The notes under the pieces: model-generated | Told to the model about the DNA's origin: nothing | What the model saw: the letters and a program-made list of their open reading frames with translations, nothing else | The model's database searches: none | Position numbers and translations under genes: made by a program | Assembly: GCA_951812345.1 (NCBI GenBank) | Contig: OX638295.1 | Location: 1,646,965 to 1,710,964, forward strand | Origin: Rhodothermales bacterium | Lineage (GTDB): Bacteria > Bacteroidota > Rhodothermia > Rhodothermales > VXPQ01 | Length of the DNA: 64,000 nt | Direction of reading: 5' to 3' | Part shown: piece by piece, positions 19,506 to 27,729 of the stretch | Numbering within the stretch: position 1 is the stretch's first letter | Layout: each line of letters starts with the position of its first letter

Positions 19506-20630
19506 CTACCGCGCCGCGATATCCACAAGTTCGCGGGGCAGGGTGGTCAGCGTATCGACGCCGTCTTCGGTAACCGCCACGATATCTTCGATCCGGGCTC
19601 CGGTTACCCCGGTCAGATAGATTCCCGGTTCGATCGTGAAGGTCATGCCGGGACGCAGAAGCATCGGATTGCCGTCCCGGATATACGGCGCCTCGTGTAT
19701 TTCCAGACCCACGCCATGTCCGGTTCGGTGCACGAAGCGCTCGCCGAAACCGGCCTTTTCAATCACGGCACGGGCTGCGCTATCCACATCCGAAGCAGAC
19801 ACACCCGGCCCCGCAGTCTGCTCTGCTGCATGCCGGGCGTGTTCCACCACCTCGACGATATGACGGACCTCGTTTCCGGGATCGCCATACGCAAACATGC
19901 GCGTCATATCGGAAAAATAGCCTTCTACGTTCGCTCCCCAGTCGCATAACATCAAATCTCCGGGGCGTAGTGCACGGTTGCCCGGCACAGCATGAGGGTT
20001 TGCCGAGGAAGGCCCAAAGGCCACAATAGGAGGGAAGGGAAGTTCGGGAGCACAGCCCGCATCCAGAAGCCGGGCTGTCAGAATAGAGGCCGCTTCCTGT
20101 TCCGTGACACCCGGCTCTATGGCGGAAAGCATGTGCCGCATGGCGTCTTCGGCCACCCGGACAGCTCGCCGCATCTGCTCGATCTCGTGCGCATCCTTAC
20201 ACATGCGCATGGCGGCAATGGCTTCGTGCCCATCCGGATACGTGGATCCCGGCATCGCCTCCTGGAGCATACGCAGTTCGAGCACACGCATGCTCCCGGA
20301 TTCAATCCCGATCCGTTGACCATCCAAGCCGCCTGCACGAGCGGCCTCCCGGAACGCTTCTGGCCAAATGGAAGGATCTTCTCCATATGTACAAACGTAT
20401 ACGTTATGGGTATGTTTGGCCAATTTGCCCTCCTCGAGCTCCGGAAGAACAAACACCGGAGCGCCGTTCCGCCGGAAAAACGCCACCGTCGGACGCTCGC
20501 TCAAGTGAAAATTCAGCCCGGTAAGATAGGCCAGCGAGGCGCCGGGAACGACGGCAAGAGCATGCAAATCGAGGCGCGCCAGTTCGCGCGCAAGGGCGCA
20601 TTGACGAGCCGGGAAGGGAGATTCGGACAT
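19506..20630 (-). CDS. M24-family aminopeptidase / Xaa-Pro dipeptidase
   Basis: 374 residues: an N-terminal creatinase-like domain followed by the pita-bread catalytic domain. The metal ligands are all present: two Asp in LCDWGANVEGYFSDMTR, His in HRTGHGVGLEIHE, Glu in TIEPGIYLTG, and Glu in GARIEDIVAV. Predicted to remove N-terminal residues next to proline, in the cytoplasm. A homologue with the same motifs occurs at 57756-58829. Exact specificity (PepP or PepQ) is not decidable. Confidence 0.92.
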   Translation of the reverse strand: MSESPFPARQCALARELARLDLHALAVVPGASLAYLTGLNFHLSERPTVAFFRRNGAPVFVLPELEEGKLAKHTHNVYVCTYGEDPSIWPEAFREAARAGGLDGQRIGIESGSMRVLELRMLQEAMPGSTYPDGHEAIAAMRMCKDAHEIEQMRRAVRVAEDAMRHMLSAIEPGVTEQEAASILTARLLDAGCAPELPFPPIVAFGPSSANPHAVPGNRALRPGDLMLCDWGANVEGYFSDMTRMFAYGDPGNEVRHIVEVVEHARHAAEQTAGPGVSASDVDSAARAVIEKAGFGERFVHRTGHGVGLEIHEAPYIRDGNPMLLRPGMTFTIEPGIYLTGVTGARIEDIVAVTEDGVDTLTTLPRELVDIAAR

Positions 20631-20713
20631 CGGATATGCTCAGAGCATCCTGAAATTAGGGAATAGGGAATTCCGGTGAAACGCCTTGGCGGTTTTGCGA
20701 AAAAGGGAAGTGA

Positions 20714-20750
20714 TGCCTACTTTAATAAAATAGCAAAATAGGCTTTTTTA
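20714..20750 (+). terminator. Hairpin plus T-run in the hemA leader
   Basis: GCCTA at 20715-20719 pairs with TAGGC at 20739-20743, with further T/A pairs inside after one mismatch. Six T residues follow (20744-20749). It resembles an intrinsic terminator but sits ~60 bp upstream of hemA between divergent genes, so it could act as an attenuator in the hemA leader or be chance. Confidence 0.3.
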
Positions 20751-20809
20751 TCCCTCCATATATTGTGCTGCTTTTTGTAGTAAAAGCCGCTTAAGGCAAT
20801 ACTTTCCCC

Positions 20810-22276
20810 ATGACATTCTACGCACTTGGCATTAATTATTTGCGTGCGCCGGTAGAGATCCGCGAATCCTTCGCATCGGCCTGGGAGGAGGGGCATGCAT
20901 TGTACCGGGATATTTCCCTGAACCCGGGTTCCGAGCTCGTTCTGCTCTCCACCTGTAATCGTACGGAAGCCTACCTCTATGGCGCAGAAGAAGACGTACG
21001 AACAGTGCGGGAAGCGTTTGAGAACCATGCCGGTCGTACATGGCCGGAAGACATGACATTTCTCTACCGGGACGAAGAAGCGATCCGGCATATTTTCGAA
21101 GTGGCCGCCGGCATGAAATCGCTGATACCGGGCGACCTGCATATCTATTTCCAACTGAAGGAAGCGTATGGCGTTGCGGTGGGGCAGGACTGTGTAAATA
21201 CCACGATGCATCGCCTGCTGCACACTGCATTCCGAGCGGCAAAGCGGGTCATCAACGAGGCAGACCTCTCGCAAAACAATGCCTCCATATCTGTCCGGGC
21301 CGCGGAAGTCGTCAAGTCGCGTTACATCCGGGCCCGTGCCTCAAAAAGCGGGGATATCCGAAGAGAAGGCCCCGACGCCCCGTCCGCGCTGATTATCGGC
21401 GCCGGGCGTATAGGAAAAGAAGTGGGGGAGGCGCTCCGGATGCTGGGCGTACAGCGCCTTTCGTTTACGAACCGATCGGAGGGACGGGGCCGCGAAGCTG
21501 CCGACCGCTATCGGGCCCACTACGTGCCCTGGGAAGATCGCCATGCCGCCGCCGCGCAATCGGACGCGATTATTGTGGCGACATCGGCCCCGGAACCCGT
21601 GTTGCATTGTACGGAATTTGCCTCGGAGAGAAGCAATACGCCAGCACTGATTATCGATATTTCCGTACCGCGAGGCGTGGAAGAGCAAATCGGCGCACTG
21701 CCCGGTATTGAACTCATTACCATAGACCAGTTAGGAAAAGCAGAAACAAGAACCCGGGAAATGCTCCAATCTTCTCTGGAGAATGCGAGCAGGATCGTCG
21801 ACGAGATGATCAGCGAGTTCGTTTCCTGGGTGTTCCTGCATCAATCGCTGCAACCGGCTATTCAGGCCATCGCGGAGACCTTCGAGGCCATCCGGGCGCA
21901 GGAAGTGGGCAAACATCGCCAGCGGTTTTCGGAGGCGGACCAGGAGCAATTGGATCGCCTTACCCGCTCTATCGTGCAGAAACTGCTGGCGGTACCTGTC
22001 GTGCGCCTTAAAAGCGTCGATCCCGAACGCATCGATTTCGCCCATGGAGTACGTTTGCTTCAGCACCTTTTCCTGCGGCAGGATTGCGACGACGAGGAGT
22101 TAGCCACTGCAGCGAACATATTCTTGCCTGACGCAACCGAGCAGGAAATACCCCGCGAAGATTGCCCGATAGACGCACAGCATTCCGACCAACTTCTTCA
22201 GGATGTGGAGCGCACCCTCAGCGATGCGTTACGGATTTCTTCCCGGGATCCGGACACCGTCCGCCATGAGTCGTAG
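20810..22276 (+). CDS. hemA: Glutamyl-tRNA reductase
   Basis: 488 residues, longer than the usual ~420 because of a C-terminal extension. It reduces glutamyl-tRNA(Glu) to glutamate-1-semialdehyde, the first step of C5-pathway tetrapyrrole synthesis. The nucleophile Cys49 is in STCNRTE and the NADPH site is ALIIGAGRIGKEV. The active-site stretch that usually reads S-xx-GE-x-QI is here SLIPGDLHIYFQLKEAY, so the usual Glu and Gln positions look like Asp and His; this is unusual but the rest aligns well. It starts the hemA-hemC-hemD run. Confidence 0.92.
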   Translation: MTFYALGINYLRAPVEIRESFASAWEEGHALYRDISLNPGSELVLLSTCNRTEAYLYGAEEDVRTVREAFENHAGRTWPEDMTFLYRDEEAIRHIFEVAAGMKSLIPGDLHIYFQLKEAYGVAVGQDCVNTTMHRLLHTAFRAAKRVINEADLSQNNASISVRAAEVVKSRYIRARASKSGDIRREGPDAPSALIIGAGRIGKEVGEALRMLGVQRLSFTNRSEGRGREAADRYRAHYVPWEDRHAAAAQSDAIIVATSAPEPVLHCTEFASERSNTPALIIDISVPRGVEEQIGALPGIELITIDQLGKAETRTREMLQSSLENASRIVDEMISEFVSWVFLHQSLQPAIQAIAETFEAIRAQEVGKHRQRFSEADQEQLDRLTRSIVQKLLAVPVVRLKSVDPERIDFAHGVRLLQHLFLRQDCDDEELATAANIFLPDATEQEIPREDCPIDAQHSDQLLQDVERTLSDALRISSRDPDTVRHES

Positions 22277-23213
22277 CAGCCTGCCTCCATTGGTGCTTGG
22301 AACAAGGGGAAGCCCCCTTGCGCGGCGGCAGGCAACCATCGTCCAGGACAGCCTCAACGCGCAAGGACATCGCGTTGAGCTACGCGAGATCAAAACGACC
22401 GGCGACCGCATCCTCGATATACCGCTTGCAAACATAAACAGTCAGGCGCTATTCACGAAGGAACTGGATCAGGCCCTGCTGGACGGCTCCATCGATCTTG
22501 CCGTACACTCCCTGAAAGACTGGCCCACGGAGATGCCTCCCGGTCTGGTCATCGGGGCGGTAAGCAAGCGGGAAGACCCGGCGGATGCGTTCGTTGGCCA
22601 CCCGGGATATTCCGGAGGACTCGCTGACCTGCCCGAAGGAGCTGTACTGGCGACATCCTCCCCCAGAAGACAGGCGCAATTACTGGCCTGGCGCCCCGAT
22701 TTGCGCATCGAGCCGGTCCGCGGCAATGTCGGCACGCGCCTCCGCAAATTAGCGGAAGGTACGTGGGCCGGCCTAATCCTGGCGGCGGCCGGACTGAAAC
22801 GGCTTGGCATGCAGGAACGCATCACGGAGCATATTCCTCCCGATATCATGCTGCCCGCGGTGGGACAGGGCGCATTGGCTGTCGTTTGTACGGACCGGAA
22901 CGAGGATATCCGTAGCCTGCTCCAGAAAACCGTGCACGACGTACCCACTTCGTGGGAAGTACTTGCGGAAAGGGCCTTCCTGCGCACCCTGCGAGGAGGG
23001 TGCTCCATCCCCGTGGGCGCATGGGGGGGCGTACAGGACGACCAACTTGTGCTCGAAGGTTGCGTGGCGTCCCTGGACGGCGAGCAAATCTGCCGTTCGC
23101 AACGGACGGGCCCCGTTTCCGAAGGCGAAACCATCGGCGCCGAACTCGCCAACGAGCTGCTGGAAAAAGGAGGGAGGCGTATCCTGGAGGAACTCCGCAA
23201 TCCGCATGCGTGA
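22266..23213 (+). CDS. hemC: Porphobilinogen deaminase (hydroxymethylbilane synthase)
   Basis: 315 residues from the ATG at 22266, which overlaps the hemA end by 11 bp; the frame is open further upstream, but the conserved start LVLGTRGSPLAR lies just after this codon. It polymerises four porphobilinogens using a dipyrromethane cofactor attached to Cys near residue 246 in LRGGCSIPVGA. Other motifs are IKTTGDRI, LAVHSLKDWPT and ATSSPRRQAQL. The overlap indicates translational coupling with hemA. Confidence 0.96.
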   Translation: MSRSSLPPLVLGTRGSPLARRQATIVQDSLNAQGHRVELREIKTTGDRILDIPLANINSQALFTKELDQALLDGSIDLAVHSLKDWPTEMPPGLVIGAVSKREDPADAFVGHPGYSGGLADLPEGAVLATSSPRRQAQLLAWRPDLRIEPVRGNVGTRLRKLAEGTWAGLILAAAGLKRLGMQERITEHIPPDIMLPAVGQGALAVVCTDRNEDIRSLLQKTVHDVPTSWEVLAERAFLRTLRGGCSIPVGAWGGVQDDQLVLEGCVASLDGEQICRSQRTGPVSEGETIGAELANELLEKGGRRILEELRNPHA

Positions 23214-23962
23214 TGAGAAATACGGTCCTCTTGTTGCGCTCCGGAGACGAATCCTCCGAAAATATACCGGACCAGGAGGCATCCTGTGCCTGGGAAAAGG
23301 CGCTCAATGAGGCTGGCTTCGATACGCAAACCCTGCCGGTGCTCACGTTCGAGTACGCAGAACAGGATGCGTTATACAAGCTCTTGAAACACCCGGACCG
23401 GTATACAGGACTGATTTTCACCAGTCCGCGGGCGGTAGAAGCTTTCAGCAGGGCGTTTCCCGGAACCGGGATCGGAAAAACGGGATGGGAAAATAAGGTC
23501 CTGTTTACGGTAGGTCCACGTACCGCTGCCGCTATACGTTCCCTCGGTTACGAACCGGAAGGGGAGGGCGCCGGATCGGCAGAACAGCTTGCAGCCTATA
23601 TCCTGAAACGGCACACAGCAGGCACATTGCTTTTTCTATGTGGAGACCGACGACGGGATATGCTGCCTTCCCTTTTGCGTGAGGCCGGCATCCGCACGAA
23701 AGAAATAACCGCTTATCGAACCGGCTTGCGTACGCTGCACGCATGGCCCGGCGATAAAAAACCGGACTGGGTGGTGTTTTTCAGCCCCTCCGGCCTGGAA
23801 GCAATGCTCAAGTCTCCGGAAGTATCTCTGGAAAGCATCTCCATCGCTGCCATTGGGTCCGTCACGGCAGAGGCTGTGCGCGCCCGCGGCTTCCAGGTAC
23901 GCGCTACCGCGCACGAACCCACCCCCGAAGCACTCGCTCTGGCGCTCCGGGGGGCGCATTAG
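23213..23962 (+). CDS. hemD: Uroporphyrinogen-III synthase
   Basis: 249 residues. The start ATG at 23213 overlaps the hemC stop by one base (TGATG), so it is coupled. HemD closes and inverts hydroxymethylbilane to uroporphyrinogen III. The family is weakly conserved; supporting features are the N-terminal VLLLRSG, LIFTSPRAVEAF, FTVGPRTAAAIRSLGYEP, LLFLCGDRRRDMLP, the Y in EITAYRTG, and VVFFSPSGLEAML with IAAIGSVTAEAVRARG. Position after hemA-hemC supports it strongly. Confidence 0.93.
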   Translation: MRNTVLLLRSGDESSENIPDQEASCAWEKALNEAGFDTQTLPVLTFEYAEQDALYKLLKHPDRYTGLIFTSPRAVEAFSRAFPGTGIGKTGWENKVLFTVGPRTAAAIRSLGYEPEGEGAGSAEQLAAYILKRHTAGTLLFLCGDRRRDMLPSLLREAGIRTKEITAYRTGLRTLHAWPGDKKPDWVVFFSPSGLEAMLKSPEVSLESISIAAIGSVTAEAVRARGFQVRATAHEPTPEALALALRGAH

Positions 23963-23998
23963 GGATACGTCGGGGGAACTGCATTTTTTATGAAGATC

Positions 23999-24673
23999 TT
24001 ACAGGATATTCTGATCGGAGTATCCTGCAATCACCACATCCAACTCCTCGCGGAACGCCCGGGCAGCCCGGGCAGGATTCTCTGCCGTCGTCACTGCCGT
24101 CATGACCGCCACGCCGTGCGCCCCGGCCCGAATCACGGGCTTGACACGCTCCACGGAAATGCCCGCGATAGCGATGACGGGAATACGCATCGCCGCGCAG
24201 ACACATGCCAGATTCGTCACCCCCTTTACCGGGGCCGGATTGTCCTTGCTGGTCGTAGGAAACACAGGACCGAATCCTATATAATCGGCGCCTGCTTCCT
24301 GCATCGCCAGCGCCTCTTCGACGGTGGTGGCCGTACCCCCTATGATCGCCTCCGGGCCCATAATGCGCCGTGCTTCCCGGACAGGAAAATCCTGCTGCCC
24401 AAGATGTATCCCATCGGCTCTGCAAGCCAACGCCACATCAAGGCGGTCATTAACAAGAAACGGCACATCCCGCTCCCGGCAAACGGCTGCTGCGTGTTTT
24501 GCCTCCTCCAGCATATCTCGAACGGACCCCGATTTTTGTCTGAACTGAATCGTATCGGCGCCTCCCTCCGCGGCAAGACGGGCAAGCTCCGCATGACCGA
24601 ATCGCTGCTGGAAGCGAGGGTCCGTCAACACATGAAATCGTCCGATGCGCTTGTTCATGAGGCAATAACACAA
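23999..24673 (-). CDS. thiE: Thiamine-phosphate synthase
   Basis: 224 residues (start 24673, or ATG 24658). TIM-barrel enzyme joining HMP-pyrophosphate and thiazole phosphate. Recognised by DTIQFRQKSG (usual LREK form), FLVNDRLDVALAC, GIHLGQQD, IIGGTATTVEEA (usually GxSxH), YIGFGPVFPTTSK and IPVIAIAGIS. No other thiamine genes are adjacent and no TPP riboswitch was seen in the 36-bp gap upstream. The last codons are formed by an inverted-repeat sequence described separately. Confidence 0.93.
   Translation of the reverse strand: MCYCLMNKRIGRFHVLTDPRFQQRFGHAELARLAAEGGADTIQFRQKSGSVRDMLEEAKHAAAVCRERDVPFLVNDRLDVALACRADGIHLGQQDFPVREARRIMGPEAIIGGTATTVEEALAMQEAGADYIGFGPVFPTTSKDNPAPVKGVTNLACVCAAMRIPVIAIAGISVERVKPVIRAGAHGVAVMTAVTTAENPARAARAFREELDVVIAGYSDQNIL
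24003..24026. repeat. Imperfect palindrome of element-end type inside the thiE 3' end
   Basis: A 24-bp near-palindrome whose halves are AGGATATTCTGATC and its approximate complement GATCGGAGTATCCT. Both halves resemble the MITE-family terminus AGGATACTCTGATC. It encodes the final residues of ThiE, so an element end may have been absorbed into the coding sequence. Confidence 0.5.
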
Positions 24674-24709
24674 TTCGCATGACAGGACAGGCCATGCGTT
24701 CCCGAATAG

Positions 24710-25741
24710 TTAGTCCGTGTTCGGACTGCAGGCAAATGCACGTGGGACGGGCAGATCCATCATGGTTTTGAGACCCGGTGAGGCATGCAGCACAAGGGGT
24801 ATCGCATTGATCAGGGTAGCAACTGTGGCCGTATCTCCAAATATACCGTCGCGAACCACGAGATCAACCGGTGGCTCGCCCACAACACGCACGGCGTCGC
24901 GAGGCTCTTTCGCTCCCACAAACATTTTCAAATCAAGAGAAAGCAAGGGGCGCCCGCCCACATAGCCTGTAATAAAATGATGGATACCGGCCACGTTCCC
25001 TGGCGCCACCGTCAGAAACGGGGTGGATATTTCCGCGTCCGCCAGTACGGGGTGAAGTTGTTCGTCCACTCGATCGAGCGGCCAACCGAGACCCTTCGCC
25101 ACAAAAAACAGGGATTCCCTCAGCCCGATATGTCCGAATACGCCCGTCGCTTTCTTTTCATCGAATGCCTTGGCCGAAAGACCGGCCCCCACCTTGAGCT
25201 GGAGAGGCTTCCGGCGCTTTCCTGCATCCACCACGCGCACGGCATGCACCTCTGAAACGTCGGTGCACACGCCGGTCGCCATGAGCGCCAGTGTATCCAT
25301 AGCATAGCCGGGGTTTACCCCCGTGCCCACGACAGCCACACCGTGTTTCACCGCTTCTTTGTGCAGGACGGCACTGAGTTCAGGATGCCGGTCGTACGAG
25401 AAAGAAAGCTCCTCAGTGGAAGAAACCACAGGGACACCACAGCGAATGCATTCCTCGATCTGTCCATGCACGCGATCCAGAAATGAAGTAGTGGTATGCA
25501 ACACCACATCGGGAGTGGTTTCTGCAAGCACAGCGGCGGCATCGTCGCTCACGAGGATCCCGGTAGGAGAGAGGCCTCCGCCTAACAACTCCGCCACGTC
25601 CCGGCCCACTTTCTCCGGAGATATATCCACAGCGCCTGCGAGGACAAGTTGACCCGTTTCCTGTTTGGCAAGAATCGTGCGGATGCATGCCAACCCGATC
25701 GGGCCAACACCGTACTGAAGAACACGGACAGGGGGCAACAT
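24710..25741 (-). CDS. DapB-like NAD(P)-binding oxidoreductase (2,4-diaminopentanoate dehydrogenase type)
   Basis: 343 residues from ATG 25741 (24 bp inside a longer frame), so that the Rossmann motif VLQYGVGPIG lies at the N-terminus. The middle shows HTTTSFLDRVHGQIEECI, GVPVVSSTEELSF and VGTGVNPGYAMDTLAL, with a C-terminal domain like that of 2,4-diaminopentanoate dehydrogenases and dihydrodipicolinate-reductase homologues. It probably oxidises or reduces an amino-acid-derived imine. It follows the P5C dehydrogenase gene on the same strand, which hints at ornithine/proline-type catabolism. Confidence 0.8.
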   Translation of the reverse strand: MLPPVRVLQYGVGPIGLACIRTILAKQETGQLVLAGAVDISPEKVGRDVAELLGGGLSPTGILVSDDAAAVLAETTPDVVLHTTTSFLDRVHGQIEECIRCGVPVVSSTEELSFSYDRHPELSAVLHKEAVKHGVAVVGTGVNPGYAMDTLALMATGVCTDVSEVHAVRVVDAGKRRKPLQLKVGAGLSAKAFDEKKATGVFGHIGLRESLFFVAKGLGWPLDRVDEQLHPVLADAEISTPFLTVAPGNVAGIHHFITGYVGGRPLLSLDLKMFVGAKEPRDAVRVVGEPPVDLVVRDGIFGDTATVATLINAIPLVLHASPGLKTMMDLPVPRAFACSPNTD

Positions 25742-25854
25742 GAAATACAAGGATTGGTTTATCAACTACGAACTAAGCCCTGCCATAATCATTGGGCTGT
25801 GCTTGGCAGGGTACTATGAAATACGCTAACTCGTTGAATAACAACATATTTTTC

Positions 25855-27495
25855 TTAATCCATAAAGGGGTACCTAAAGTGTCGTGCAGGGGCAAAATTC
25901 TCTTTTACAACCCGGGGAGAAATCCAGCGCGTCAGATTCAACTGCGACCCTGCCTTATCGTTGGTGCCCGACTTGCGCGCGCCCCCGAAGGGCTGCTGGC
26001 CGACCACGGCCCCTGTGGGCTTATCGTTGATATAGAAATTACCGGCGTTATCGATCAGTCGATCTGAGGTCTGCCGGATTGCATCCTTATCGACGGCGAA
26101 AACAGCTCCGGTCAAGGCGTACGACGAAGTGTTGTCCAATAGGTCAAGCATATCCTCATAACGGGCATCCTCATATACAAACACCGAGACGACCGGCCCG
26201 AATATCTCTTCCTGCATCGTTTCGTGCATGGGTTCGTGAACCCGAAACACAGAAGGGGTGATAAAATACCCTTCCTCGTCGGAGTACGTGCCCCCATGTA
26301 CGAGGTCTGCATCCGGATCGGCATGCGCCCGGTCGATATATCCGGTGATGCGGTCGAAAGCAGGACGGTCGATCACGGCGTTGACGAAGTTCGAAAAGTC
26401 CTCGACCGGTCCCGTTTTTACATCGTCGAGTTGTTGCGTCACCTCTTGCTCTATTTCCGGCCAAAGCGAGGCCGGCAGATACGCGCGCGAAGCAGCCGAG
26501 CACTTCTGGCCCTGGTATTCGAAGCCGCCCCGCACGATCGCGGTGGCTACCTCCACTGCGTGCGCCGAAGGATGCGCCACGATAAAATCTTTGCCCCCGG
26601 TTTCTCCGACGATGCGCGGATAGGACCGGTATCTATCGATATTCGCTCCGATCGTGCGCCACATGTACTGAAACGTACCCGTAGAGCCGGTAAAATGCAG
26701 ACCGGCAAGATGCTCCGAGGCCAGGATCGGAGCGCCTATCTCCGGACCGTGGCCCGGAAGCATATTGATCACACCCGGCGGCAAGCCCGCCTCTTTAAGC
26801 AGTTGATAGGTGTACCAGGCGGACAGAAGGGCGGTTGTAGCCGGTTTCCATAACGCCACATTGCCCATCAACACGGGGGCCGTGGGCAGATTGGCCTGAA
26901 TCGCCGTAAAGTTGAAGGGGGTTATAGCGCTCACAAACCCCTCAAGCGCCCGGTACTCCATGCGGTTGAGGATGCCTTCCGAAGAAAGAGGTTGATCTGC
27001 TATGATCCGCTCTGCATAGGCCGCATTGAACCGCCAGAAATCAATCGTTTCGCAGGCCGCATCGATTTCCGCCTGAAAAGCATTCTTGCTCTGGCCCAGC
27101 ATCGTGGCGGCGTTCAACGTATCCCGCCAGGGATCGGAAAGCAGATCGGCTGCCTTCCTGAAGATCCCGAGACGATCCGACCATGGCATGCGCATCCATT
27201 CCTCCCGGGCTTCCAGCGCACAGCGTATCGCCTCCGTCGTTTCTTCGGGACCGCAAAGATGCGCCACGCCAAGCACACACCCATGATCGTGGGGCGCCCT
27301 GATTTCCACGGTCTTTCCCGTGCGGACTTCGCGCCCGCCAATAAGGGCCGGAATTTCGACCGTTTCGCTGCGAAGTTTTTCCAGTTTTTGCCGAAGGCGG
27401 CTGCGCTCCCCTGAACCCGGGGCATAATTGAGCACGGGCTCGTTTTTCGGCAATGGAATCTCCAGCAAGGTAACAGAAGAATGCACGTGGTTCAT
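25855..27495 (-). CDS. L-glutamate gamma-semialdehyde (1-pyrroline-5-carboxylate) dehydrogenase
   Basis: 546 residues from ATG 27495, preceded by GAGAGGG a few bases upstream; an earlier codon at 27519 lacks this. Aldehyde dehydrogenase superfamily enzyme oxidising glutamate semialdehyde to glutamate, the last step of proline breakdown. Visible are ITPFNFTAIQANLP, FTGSTGTFQYMW, the general-base region VGETGGKDFIVAHP, and catalytic Cys332 in EYQGQKCSAASR. KPTGAVVGQQPFGGARKSGTNDKAG is split here as GQQPFGGARKSG plus flanks and marks the P5CDH group. No proline dehydrogenase gene is in the window. Confidence 0.94.
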   Translation of the reverse strand: MNHVHSSVTLLEIPLPKNEPVLNYAPGSGERSRLRQKLEKLRSETVEIPALIGGREVRTGKTVEIRAPHDHGCVLGVAHLCGPEETTEAIRCALEAREEWMRMPWSDRLGIFRKAADLLSDPWRDTLNAATMLGQSKNAFQAEIDAACETIDFWRFNAAYAERIIADQPLSSEGILNRMEYRALEGFVSAITPFNFTAIQANLPTAPVLMGNVALWKPATTALLSAWYTYQLLKEAGLPPGVINMLPGHGPEIGAPILASEHLAGLHFTGSTGTFQYMWRTIGANIDRYRSYPRIVGETGGKDFIVAHPSAHAVEVATAIVRGGFEYQGQKCSAASRAYLPASLWPEIEQEVTQQLDDVKTGPVEDFSNFVNAVIDRPAFDRITGYIDRAHADPDADLVHGGTYSDEEGYFITPSVFRVHEPMHETMQEEIFGPVVSVFVYEDARYEDMLDLLDNTSSYALTGAVFAVDKDAIRQTSDRLIDNAGNFYINDKPTGAVVGQQPFGGARKSGTNDKAGSQLNLTRWISPRVVKENFAPARHFRYPFMD

Positions 27496-27540
27496 GGTAC
27501 CCTCTCGAGGATGAAGCAAGTGCGCACAGGGAATATGTAC

Positions 27541-27590
27541 AGAATACTCTGACCAAAACCGCTTCGTTCAGTACTTCAGGATACTCTGAT
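27541..27590. repeat. Solo MITE-family ends upstream of P5C dehydrogenase
   Basis: ATACTCTGACCAAAACCGC followed by TTCGTTCAG (27544-27571) matches the left end of the 39857 element. A second GGATACTCTGAT at 27579-27590 is in the same orientation. The inner part of the element is missing. Confidence 0.55.
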
Positions 27591-27729
27591 ACGGGTAGCA
27601 TACCCGCAGGTTACACGGAGGTTTTGATTCCGGGCGCAAAAATGCGGTATCAATGATTCGAGAACCGGCGTGTACCCCGGCGGGTATCAAAAACCCCTCC
27701 GTCATGTCGTCGCACCGTCCCGCAAACCC

